NCBI RefSeq assembly: GCF_018327685.1
Contig: NZ_BNEL01000001.1
Coordinates: 4,154,001-4,218,000, forward strand
Source of the DNA: Streptomyces sp. TS71-3
GTDB taxonomy: Bacteria > Actinomycetota > Actinomycetes > Streptomycetales > Streptomycetaceae
Direction: 5' to 3'
DNA length: 64,000 bases
Of the stretch, positions 57,684-64,000 are shown one piece after another; positions within the stretch are counted from its first letter, which is position 1; each line of letters begins with the position of its first letter. The position numbers and the translations under genes were made by a program. Below the pieces are notes generated by a model. That model worked only from the letters and a program-made list of their open reading frames with translations. It did no database searches and had not been told where the DNA came from.

Positions 57684-57929
57684 ATGTGCCGAAGCATCAA
57701 GACTCTGCGCCCGCCCGCGCTGCCCGAAGAGGCCACCGAGGACGAGATCCGGGCGGCGGCGTTGCAGTACGTACGCAAGGTGTCCGGGTTCCGGGCGCCG
57801 GCTGCCCACAACCGCGAGGTGTTCGACCGGGCCGTCGACGCCGTCGCTCTCGCCACCGCCGAACTTCTCGGCGGTCTTGAGGTGCGCGGCAGCCGGCCGG
57901 CGGTCGCCGAGGCCGCCGGAGCCGCCTGA
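57684..57929 (+). CDS. DUF2277 family protein
   Basis: An 81-residue protein with the DUF2277 signature from its first residue: MCRSIKTLRPPALPEEATEDEIRAAALQYVRKVSGFRAPAAHNREVFDRAVDAVALATAELLGGL. The family has no known function; the conserved MCRSIK start with its Cys and the helical rest are characteristic, and some members are annotated as DNA-associated only by context. GACACT six nt before the ATG is a -10-like box (leaderless). A short Ala-rich tail ends the protein. Confidence 0.88.
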   Translation: MCRSIKTLRPPALPEEATEDEIRAAALQYVRKVSGFRAPAAHNREVFDRAVDAVALATAELLGGLEVRGSRPAVAEAAGAA

Positions 57930-58190
57930 CCTGCGGACGCCCGCCCTGCGGACGCTCGGGCCCGTGCCGCTGAGGCCACCGACCCGGCCGGCGCGCGGCG
58001 CCCTGCCACTTGCATATCAGCCCCCGACTCCGCGGCGGGTGCGCGGCAGCCGACCGGTTTCGCGACGGTTCGGCCGCCGGCCACCGGCCGCTACCCGAGA
58101 TGCCGGGCTACCAGCGGGCACCAGGGGGTGTCTCGCCACTGGCCGACCTCGCGGGACCGCGGGCACCGCCCCGCCCCCCGGCGCCACAGC

Positions 58191-59294
58191 TCATCGAACC
58201 CGCTGACCGCCGCTGCGGGTACCGCCCCGCCGCCCGGTACCGCGGTCATCGCCCCGCCGTCCCGCTCGACGCGCCCCGCGCCTCGCCGTCGGCGCCGCCG
58301 CGGAAGCACCGCCCACGGCTGTCCTCGCCGCCGCGGAACCGGCCCTCGCGGAGCCCGCACCCGGGGTCCCTGACCCCGCTCCTGCCGTATCGGAACCCTC
58401 CGAACGCTCCGAACGCTCCGAGCTCTCCGAACGATCCGAGCCCTCCGAACGCTCCGAACCCTCCGAACTCCCTGAACCCTTGGAATCCGCCCCGGAACTC
58501 GCCCCCGCCGCCCCCGAGCCCGCCGCATCCGTCCCGGAGCCCGCCCCCGCGCCCCCGGCACCCCCCGCGCCGAAGACCACCCCCGCAGTCGCCCCGGAAC
58601 TCGCCGCCGCCCCGTCCGCGGGCCGTCGCATCACGTACCCCGCGCCGGCGCCCGCCGCGAACAGTGCGAGGACCGAGACCGCCGTGGCGACCCACGTGGT
58701 ACCCAGCCACTCGCCGCCGAAGTAGCCGAGGGCGACGCTGTATCCGGCCCAGGCCAGGCCCGCCAGGGCGGACCAGGGCAGGAACTCGCGCACCTTGCGG
58801 TGGGCGGCGCCCGCACCCAGCGAGACGACCGACCGGCCCGCCGGCGCGAACCGGGCGAGCACCACGAGCACGCCGCCGCCCCGGGAGAGCGCGGCTCCGA
58901 GCCGTTCCTGGGCCGCGGCCAGCCGCCGGGAGCGGCCGATCGTGCGGGCCAGCCGCTCGCCGCCCTGCCGGGCCAGGCCGTACGCGACCATGTCGCCCAG
59001 CACCGACGCCGTCGCAGCCGAAAGGATCAGGAAGAGGATGTCGGGCACATCGTGCGGCACCCGTCCCGTCGACGCCTGCGAACCGGCCGCCGCGGCGGTG
59101 GCGGCGGTGATCACGAGAACGCCGCTGGGCAGCACCGGCACGAACACGTCCAGCAGCACGGAGAGGGCCACCACCGCATAGATCCATGGGCTGCCGGTCA
59201 GCGACCCCAGACTCTCCAGCACGCGAACTCCCCCGTACACAAGGCACGCCGCGAGGTCGCGGGAGGCGGCACGGGCCGGCGCGTTGACAGCCAT
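58191..59294 (-). CDS. DedA-family membrane protein with low-complexity C-terminal tail
   Basis: A 367-residue protein. Residues 30-225 form the DedA (SNARE-associated) domain with 4-6 membrane segments: WIYAVVALSVLLDVFVPVLPSGVLVITAATAAA, ATASVLGDMVAYGLARQGG, VVLARFAPAGRSVVSLGAGAAHRKVREFLPWSALAGLAWAGYSVALGYFGG. The family flips phospholipids or carries protons. The last 140 residues are Gly/Ala then Ser/Glu/Arg repeats (SEGSERSEGSDRSESSERSERSEGSD) and an Arg-rich end, far longer than usual; encoded by 9-bp-periodic DNA at about 58385-58485. The tail may be a recent repeat expansion. Confidence 0.85.
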   Translation of the reverse strand: MAVNAPARAASRDLAACLVYGGVRVLESLGSLTGSPWIYAVVALSVLLDVFVPVLPSGVLVITAATAAAAGSQASTGRVPHDVPDILFLILSAATASVLGDMVAYGLARQGGERLARTIGRSRRLAAAQERLGAALSRGGGVLVVLARFAPAGRSVVSLGAGAAHRKVREFLPWSALAGLAWAGYSVALGYFGGEWLGTTWVATAVSVLALFAAGAGAGYVMRRPADGAAASSGATAGVVFGAGGAGGAGAGSGTDAAGSGAAGASSGADSKGSGSSEGSERSEGSDRSESSERSERSEGSDTAGAGSGTPGAGSARAGSAAARTAVGGASAAAPTARRGARRAGRRGDDRGTGRRGGTRSGGQRVR

Positions 59295-59496
59295 ACAGCG
59301 TACGCGTCCATGCGGGACGCAGTCCCTTTAGGGGTGCGTGATGATGGTCATGTCACCAGAAGCGCACCAGAGCACCACGTTCACCCATTTGCCGCATCCG
59401 ATTCGGCGCGCGCCGCCGCGGTCGCGTAGCAACTACTCATACGACGCGACTGATTGCCCATGACGAAGTCGCGCCCTAGACGAGGAGCGGAACGCG

Positions 59497-60072
59497 ATGA
59501 TGGCAGGGATGCTTGCCGGTGCCATGGCGGCCGTGTTGGCGGCCGCGAGTGGCGTGCCGGCCGGTGGGGGCGGCGGGACGAGTGGAGGAGACTCCTTCGA
59601 GTTGCGGACGGTGGCGCACTTCTCGCCGCCGTCCGGGACGGTTCCGTCGAATGCTCTGACCTACGACAGGAACCTCGTGCCCCCGGGCACCCGGATCGAG
59701 GTCCAGCAGAACAGCGACAGGCGGGGGACGACGGTCAGTCTGCACGTGTCCGGGGTGCGGGCGGGGCACGCGTTCGGCGTGCACGTACACACCAAGCCCT
59801 GCGCCGCGGACCCGGCCGCGGCAGGCGGCCACTACCAGAACCGTGTCGACCCCGTACAACCCTCGACCGACCCCGCATACGTCAACGCGCAGAACGAGGT
59901 GTGGCTCGATTTCACCGCGGACACGCGCGGCAAGGGTGAGGCGCGGGCCCACCACACCTGGGGATTCCGCAGCGGCCAGGCACGTTCGGTCGTCCTGCAC
60001 GACGAGCCGGGCACGAAGGGTGCCAGGGTCGCCTGTCTGACGGTGCCGTTCGGGGCGGTCGGCGGCGGGTGA
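59497..60072 (+). CDS. Exported Cu-type superoxide dismutase-like protein
   Basis: A 191-residue protein of the Cu/Zn-SOD family with a short signal peptide (AGMLAGAMAAVLAAASGVPA). Copper ligands are seen: FGVHVHTKPC (two His), GGHYQN (bridging His) and RSVVLHDEPG (last His); the Cys pair of the family disulfide is in TKPC and VACLTV, and the catalytic Arg would be in ARVACL. The zinc loop, which normally carries two further His and an Asp, reads NRVDPVQPSTDPAYVNAQNEVWLDF with no His, so zinc binding is doubtful. ATG with GAGGAGC about 12 nt upstream. Confidence 0.85.
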   Translation: MMAGMLAGAMAAVLAAASGVPAGGGGGTSGGDSFELRTVAHFSPPSGTVPSNALTYDRNLVPPGTRIEVQQNSDRRGTTVSLHVSGVRAGHAFGVHVHTKPCAADPAAAGGHYQNRVDPVQPSTDPAYVNAQNEVWLDFTADTRGKGEARAHHTWGFRSGQARSVVLHDEPGTKGARVACLTVPFGAVGGG

Positions 60073-60203
60073 GGCCGGACCCGGGTGGCCCGGGTCCGGC
60101 CGTACGGGATCCGGACCGGCCCGTCTGAGAGCGGTACGTCTGGGAGCGGTACGGCGACGGCAGTCGTACGACCGGCGCCGGCGCCCACCCTCGAAAGGCC
60201 GGC

Positions 60204-60239
60204 GAAGGCGCCCACCCTCGAAAGGGGGTGGGCGCCTTC
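60204..60239 (+). terminator. Strong hairpin after the SOD gene
   Basis: GAAGGCGCCCACCC(60204-60217)-8 nt-GGGTGGGCGCCTTC(60226-60239), a perfect 14-bp stem. The left arm is partly duplicated just upstream (GGCGCCCACCCTCGAAAGG twice). Confidence 0.85.
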
Positions 60240-60316
60240 ACCTGCGTGCGGCCCGGGCGCCGGCGCCGGCCCCGGTCCTGGGCCGCAGATCGTGGGCCCA
60301 CATTCGGTGCGGTTCT

Positions 60317-60504
60317 CGGGCCACGGCCTTCGGGCTACGGAGTTCGGGCCTCGGCCTTCGGGCTATAGCGCTCGGGCCACGGCCTTCGGGCTACGGAGCT
60401 CGGGCCACGACCTTCGCGCTACAGAGCTCGGGCCACGACCTTCGGGCCACAGCCCTCGGGCCACGACCTCCGGGCCACAGCCCTCGGGTTGCGGCTCTCG
60501 GGCC
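60317..60504 (+). repeat. 14-bp minisatellite, about 13.4 copies
   Basis: Units begin CGGGCCACGGCCTT, with variants CGGGCTACGGAGTT, CGGGCCACGACCTT and CGGGCCACAGCCCT; two subtypes alternate in places, so a 28-bp higher order is visible. Because 14 is not a multiple of 3 the array does not encode a protein repeat. It lies in the convergent gap between the SOD and DoxX genes and ends at the DoxX stop. Confidence 0.92.
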
Positions 60505-60509
60505 GAAGG

Positions 60510-60974
60510 TCACGCTGTGACCGGCTCCTGCTCGCCGGCAGGGCTGGCCTGCTCGCCGGCCTGGTCGGCCCGGCCGCCGCGCCCGCCGCCGGTCCTCAAC
60601 AGCCGGTCGACGGCGAACGCCCCGGAGCCCGTGAAGACCAGCAGGAGCAGCGCCCAGCAGAACATGGCCGCGGGCTCGCCGCCGTTCTGGATCGGCAGCA
60701 GCGCATGGGGCTGGTGGACCTTGAAGTACGCGAAGGCCATCGACCCCGACGCGACGAACGCCGCGGGCCTGGTGCAGAGGCCGACGAAGACGAGGACACC
60801 GGCGGCGAGCTGGATGAGGGCCGCGTACCAGCCGGGCCAGGCACCGGCGGGCTGGCTAGGCCCGCCGAAGGCGCCGAACAGCGTGCTGGCGCCGTGGCAG
60901 GCGAAGAGCAGGCCGACGACGATGCGGAACAGCCCGATGGCGTACGGGCGCGTGCTGTCGAGGCGTCCGGACAT
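60510..60974 (-). CDS. DoxX family membrane protein
   Basis: A 154-residue protein with four membrane helices: YAIGLFRIVVGLLFACHGASTLFGAFG, WYAALIQLAAGVLVFVGLCTRPAAFVASGSMAFAYF and MFCWALLLLVFTGSGAFAVDRLL, the DoxX/SURF4-like pattern, then a hydrophilic tail. In mycobacteria DoxX works with superoxide dismutase and SseA in oxidative-stress defence; here the convergent neighbour is an SOD, which is suggestive. An IS481 element lies 68 bp upstream of the ATG and separates the gene from an iron box. ATG with GGGAGGTG close by. Confidence 0.9.
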   Translation of the reverse strand: MSGRLDSTRPYAIGLFRIVVGLLFACHGASTLFGAFGGPSQPAGAWPGWYAALIQLAAGVLVFVGLCTRPAAFVASGSMAFAYFKVHQPHALLPIQNGGEPAAMFCWALLLLVFTGSGAFAVDRLLRTGGGRGGRADQAGEQASPAGEQEPVTA

Positions 60975-61036
60975 GGGAGGTGACTCCTTCGGTGTGGGGA
61001 CGTCGGAAACCGGGGGTGGGACAGCGGAACGGTTGA

Positions 61037-61042
61037 CCTAGG
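61037..61042. other. Left target-site duplication of the IS element (CCTAGG)
   Basis: CCTAGG directly precedes the left IS end (TGTTCTGTCC). It matches the NCTAGN target known for IS481 elements and is repeated at the right end. Confidence 0.88.
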
Positions 61043-62107
61043 TGTTCTGTCCACGGAGGTTGGTGACGGACGCCACGGCTGAGCGATCTTGAAATAGGTG
61101 AGGGCCTTCTGGCTCGGTGTGGATTGCGACATCTGCACCGGCGACCAGAAAGGCCCTCGTGCCCCACCGTAATGCACCCCTGACCGAGACAGGACGACTG
61201 CGGCTGGCCCGCTGCGTCGTGGAAGACAACTGGCCCCTGCGCCGGGCCGCGGAACGCTTCCAGGTCTCGCCGACAACGGCACAGCGGTGGGCCGACCGCT
61301 ACCGCAGGCTCGGCGAGGCGGGCATGACCGACCGCTCCAGCCGCCCGCACGCCAGCCCACGCCAGACGTCGACACGTACCGAGCGGCGGATCATCAAGGT
61401 GCGCGTACTGCGCCGCTGGGGCCCCGCACGGATCGCGAGCCTTCTGCGGCTGGCGCCCTCCACCGTGCACCGGGTACTCACCCGCTACGGCCTGGCCCGC
61501 CTCACGCATCTGGACCGGGCCACCGGCCGCGTCATACGCCGCTACGAACGCGCCAGGCCCGGCGAGCTCGTCCACGTCGACATCAAGAAGCTCGGCAATA
61601 TCCCCGACGGTGGCGGCCACAAGATCCTTGGCCGCCAAGCGGGCCGCAAGACCCGCTCCGGCGCCGGCTACAGCTACCTGCACACCGCCGTCGACGACCA
61701 CTCCCGCCTGGCCTACAGCGAGATTTTCACCGACGAGAAGAAAGAAACCGCCGTCGCCTTCTGGATCCGGGCGCAGGCGTTCTTCGCCTCGTGCGGGATC
61801 ACCGTCGAGCGCGTGCTGACCGACAACGGCTCCTGCTACAAGTCCCGTCTGTGGCGCGATGCCCTGGCGGCGGCCGGGATCACCCACAAGCGAACCCGGC
61901 CCTACCGACCCCAGACGAACGGCAAGGTCGAACGCTTCAACCGCACCCTGCTCGATGAGTGGGCCTACGCCCGCCCTTACCGCTCAGAGCAGGAACGACG
62001 CGACGCCTTCCCTGACTGGCTGCACACCTACAATCACCACCGCGGACACACCGCGCTGAAAGGCCAACCACCCGCCAGCCGCGTCCCCAACCTCACAGGG
62101 CAATACA
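61043..62107 (+). mobile_element. Complete IS481-family insertion sequence, 1065 bp
   Basis: Left end TGTTCTGTCCACGGAGGTTG (with GTGACG after it) and right end, read inwards, TGTATTGCCCTGTGAGGTTG (with GGGACG): imperfect terminal inverted repeats of about 26 bp starting TGT. It encodes one transposase and is flanked by identical CCTAGG hexamers at 61037-61042 and 62108-62113. The undecayed direct repeats suggest a fairly recent insertion. Confidence 0.92.
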
Positions 62108-62112
62108 CCTAG
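61159..62112 (+). CDS. IS481-family DDE transposase
   Basis: A 317-residue transposase: N-terminal helix-turn-helix (RAAERFQVSPTTAQRWADRYRRLGEAG), a second HTH-like segment, and an rve integrase core with the DDE residues in HVDIKKLG, VLTDNGSCY and NGKVERFNRTLLDEW, followed by YNHHRGHTAL. The GTG start gives MPHRNAPLTETGRLRLARCVV, the usual IS481 N-terminus. The reading frame is intact. The last Thr codon is completed by, and the TAG stop (62110-62112) lies wholly in, the right target duplication rather than the IS itself. Confidence 0.95.
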   Translation: MPHRNAPLTETGRLRLARCVVEDNWPLRRAAERFQVSPTTAQRWADRYRRLGEAGMTDRSSRPHASPRQTSTRTERRIIKVRVLRRWGPARIASLLRLAPSTVHRVLTRYGLARLTHLDRATGRVIRRYERARPGELVHVDIKKLGNIPDGGGHKILGRQAGRKTRSGAGYSYLHTAVDDHSRLAYSEIFTDEKKETAVAFWIRAQAFFASCGITVERVLTDNGSCYKSRLWRDALAAAGITHKRTRPYRPQTNGKVERFNRTLLDEWAYARPYRSEQERRDAFPDWLHTYNHHRGHTALKGQPPASRVPNLTGQYT

Positions 62113-62113
62113 G
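62108..62113. other. Right target-site duplication of the IS element (CCTAGG)
   Basis: Identical to the left hexamer. It supplies the TAG stop codon of the transposase. Confidence 0.88.
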
Positions 62114-62127
62114 GCGACCAACGCGAG

Positions 62128-62146
62128 GTAGGTTAGGTCTACCTAA
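62128..62146. promoter_or_regulatory. DtxR/IdeR/DmdR-type iron box
   Basis: GTAGGTTAGGTCTACCTAA matches the actinobacterial iron-box consensus TTAGGTTAGGCTAACCTAA at 15 of 19 positions and has the TTAGGT...ACCTAA dyad. It is 15 bp right of the IS. Without the IS it would sit 83 bp before the doxX ATG. No gene starts convincingly to its right. Confidence 0.75.
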
Positions 62147-63152
62147 GTTGTTCTTGCAAGTTCAACAATTGCCATTCCCGGACGCGCATCCGGCGTCGCT
62201 CACCGGGTCGCAGGCGCACTGTCCGGCTTCGGAGCGCGGGCAGGGTGGTGCGGGGCCGTGCACGGGGGACATACGCGCACGGACGGGGGTGTGTTCAACG
62301 ACGGACACGCAATTCGGCCATCGATGCACACGACTGGATGGGGGGATGGGTGAGGCGGCGGACGTGCGGCGGGGCGCGGTGGTGCCGGTACCCGTCGGGC
62401 GCTCGGCGCGGCGTGCGGCAGCGGGGCTCGGCGGGGCGACTGGCGTGGGTGGTGCGGCTGGTGCGCGAGCGTGTGTGCGGGATGGGACCAGGGGGCGGCG
62501 CTCCGCTTGCCTACGGGCGCGGCGGTCCCGGTGCCGGCGCATGGGTCGGTGTCGGTGCCCAGGTGGCGGACCTGGTCACGTCCTCCGGGATCACCGGCCC
62601 CTCCGCCGTTCGAGGGCGGTCCCGAAGGGCGGTTCCCCGGCTCCCGGCCCCGGGTGAGGGGCGATTACGGCCGCGGGAGCCACCGTCCCGCAGGGTGGCC
62701 GGGAACGTTCGGGGGGCCAGGGGAATGATCGGTTCGCCGGGGGCGGGAGTGATCGGCTGGGCGGGAGCGAGCGGCCATCTGGATGGGCGGGCGTGACGGG
62801 CGGGACGGGCGGGAACGACCCGCGGACCGGACGTCACGTCAACGGCCTCCCGTACCCGCACACGCACCCGTACCCGCACCCGGGATGCCACGCTCCGGCA
62901 CCCCTCCGGCGCCCTCACGCCCCCGGAAACGCACAAGCCGCCGGCCGGCCGCCGGAACCGGGCTCACACCGGTTCCGGGCGGCCCCGGCGGCTCGTGATG
63001 GGGCTGACAGCGCTTCAGGGCGCCGCGGGTCGTGCCAGGGGCTGCGCCGTGGGTCGTGCCATGGCCGTTGTGCGGGGGCCCGCCCGCCACGCCCGGATCC
63101 GCCTCGGCGTGGGAGGAAGAGGGTCAGCGCCCCCGCGTGCGGGACAACCGAT
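62147..63152. other. ~1-kb region without a supported gene
   Basis: Frames here (for instance one on plus from 62245 and one on minus ending at 62162) are Arg/Gly/Pro-rich, unlike real proteins, and show no motif. 62345-62640 has G-rich tracts. A strong hairpin is at 62936-62993. The region may be a decayed gene or a long flank remaining after rearrangement near the IS. Confidence 0.5.
62936..62993 (-). terminator. Long G/C hairpin downstream of the HNH nuclease gene
   Basis: The centre is CCGGAACCGG-GCTCACA-CCGGTTCCGG, extended by GGCCG/CGGCC and AGCCGCCGG/CCGGCGGCT with a small bulge, about 25 bp of stem in all. It is 160 nt after the nuclease stop on the minus strand and is palindromic enough to act in both directions. 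Confidence 0.75.
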
Positions 63153-63821
63153 TCAGCACTCGCTGTTGAGCACCGACTGAAGGGCGCTCTTCTCCGAGGA
63201 GTCGACCGTCAGCTTGTAGTAGTGCTTCACCTGGATCCACATCCGGGCATAGGTGCAGTGGTAGGCGGCCCGCGGCGGCAGCCACTCGGCCGGGTCCTGG
63301 TCGCTCTTGGACTGGTTGACGTTGTCGGTGACCGCGATCAGTTGGGGGCGGGTCAGGTCGTTGGCGAACGACTGCCGCTGGGCGGTGGTCCAGCTGCTGG
63401 CCCCCGAGGTCCAGGCCTCGGCGAGCGGCACGATGTGGTCGATGTCGACGTCGCTGGCGGCGGTCCAGGTGGCGCCGTCGTACTCGGAGTACCAACTGCC
63501 GGACGTGGGGTAGCAGTCGGAGCCCTGCTGGATGCCGGTGCCGTCGCGCTTCAGGACGACCTCGCGGGTGTCGCAGCTGCCGGACTGGGTGATCCAGTGG
63601 GGGAACTTGTCGCGGCTGTAACCCGACATGGAGCCCTCGGTGGCCACGGTCAGCTCGGACAGGTAGGTGTGGGCGGTGGACACCGCGATCGGGGTGGGTG
63701 GGGAGGCCTGGGCGGGCGTGCTGGTCAGCAGGGCGCAGGCGGACACCGTGGCCACGACAGCGCCGAGGGTGCTCAGCCGGCGGCGGGACGTGCCGATTCG
63801 ACGCGCGTAGACATCGGACAT
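63153..63821 (-). CDS. Secreted HNH nuclease (GmrSD C-terminal/DUF1524-type)
   Basis: A 222-residue exported protein. Signal peptide: RRLSTLGAVVATVSACALLTSTPAQA, cleaved about residue 40. The mature part has a Cys pair region (SGSCDTREVVLKRDGTGIQQGSDC), the HNH/DUF1524 motif DIDHIVPLAEAWTSGASSWT with the catalytic DxH, and the Asn region LIAVTDNVNQSKSDQDPAEW, then CTYARMWIQVKHYY. Such proteins are extracellular DNases of streptomycetes. The ATG at 63821 follows AAGGGAG; in-frame codons further upstream lack similarity. Confidence 0.92.
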   Translation of the reverse strand: MSDVYARRIGTSRRRLSTLGAVVATVSACALLTSTPAQASPPTPIAVSTAHTYLSELTVATEGSMSGYSRDKFPHWITQSGSCDTREVVLKRDGTGIQQGSDCYPTSGSWYSEYDGATWTAASDVDIDHIVPLAEAWTSGASSWTTAQRQSFANDLTRPQLIAVTDNVNQSKSDQDPAEWLPPRAAYHCTYARMWIQVKHYYKLTVDSSEKSALQSVLNSEC

Positions 63822-64000
63822 GCAAAACTCCCTTTGTGTGGGGGTAGCGACCGGGTGGGGCTCGGTCAGGGTGGCGCCGCCGGGTTTCCGGAAGGCGGGC
63901 ACCAGGTAACAGCGTTGCGTCATGGGCACGTCACATCAAGACGTCTGTCGTACTCATGTCCCCAACAGGTGTGCGAGAAGAGGGGAGTTCGCCCCCTATG

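Noticed and set aside
60085..61041. Long plus-strand frame across the minisatellite and the doxX antisense
   Set aside because: The frame stays open because of G/C composition; the 14-bp repeat cannot give a protein repeat in one frame, and most of it is antisense to doxX.
62148..62796. Open frames right of the iron box as an iron-regulated gene
   Set aside because: Products are Arg/Gly/Pro-rich with poor codon bias and no siderophore, ferritin or transporter motif; no ribosome site near a suitable start.

Overview
The window is high-GC DNA (roughly 70% or more by eye) with strong third-position G/C bias, many ATGA/GTGA gene overlaps, GTG starts and many start codons lying 6-8 nt after a TANNNT -10 box (leaderless transcripts). 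The gene content (FasR next to fabD-fabH-acpP-fabF, DUF3145, DUF3052, DUF4429, homodimeric AceE, paired TerD proteins, PucR-like and LuxR-type regulators) points to a Streptomyces chromosome; a TTA codon in one histidine kinase fits the bldA system of that genus. Calls come from reading the translated sequences; no database search was run.

Layout. 1-6671: the 3' end of livM, then livG-livF and a six-gene operon for a three-component Rieske ring-hydroxylating dioxygenase (alpha, beta, small unknown protein, cis-diol-type SDR dehydrogenase, 3Fe-4S ferredoxin, FAD ferredoxin reductase). This looks like accessory aromatic catabolism with a possible uptake system. 6672-13906: a beta-hydroxyacid dehydrogenase, a TetR regulator divergent from a GH3/PA14 glycosidase, galactose mutarotase and an SGNH lipoprotein. 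14440-21634: conserved core, with DUF3145, a PPOX protein, the fatty-acid operon fabD-fabH-acpP-fabF with its activator gene fasR, and pirin. 21850-31147: a serine hydrolase, GNAT, a MerR/aldo-keto reductase operon with a textbook MerR promoter, DUF4429, an anchored alpha/beta hydrolase, a TetR/MFS efflux pair and an I36 inhibitor. 31462-36205: aceE, DUF3052 and peroxiredoxin.

36319-46171 is the most unusual block: two tandem terD genes, a TerC-superfamily membrane protein (DUF475), a TerA/TerD-like protein, a TerD with a Pro/Tyr-rich tail on the other strand, then an operon of an HpcH/citrate-lyase-like enzyme, a 993-residue fusion (PRTase-TRSP-PRTase-PELOTA) and a HAD phosphatase. These are the parts of the Ter stress-response/biosynthetic module described by comparative genomics, whose product is unknown. 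46342-54864: a two-component system cotranscribed with an O-methyltransferase, an FmdB-like zinc ribbon, a D-galactonate pathway (dgoD, KDPG/KDPGal aldolase, KDG-type kinase), a membrane coiled-coil protein and a DUF4097 lipoprotein. 55270-63821: tRNA-Val(UAC) with an odd terminator, a Tat-exported M15 peptidase, small conserved proteins, DedA, a Cu-SOD lacking an obvious zinc site, DoxX, a complete IS481-family element and a secreted HNH nuclease.

The non-coding DNA holds at least three repeat classes: ten copies of the 19-mer GGGGCGCGGGGAACTGCGC, mostly in 3' flanks and convergent gaps; a roughly 33-bp element present singly near 1790 and as a four-copy tandem near 15700; and a 14-bp minisatellite near 60400. 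The IS481 copy has a 6-bp CCTAGG target duplication that supplies the transposase stop codon, and it lies between doxX and a DmdR/IdeR-type iron box.
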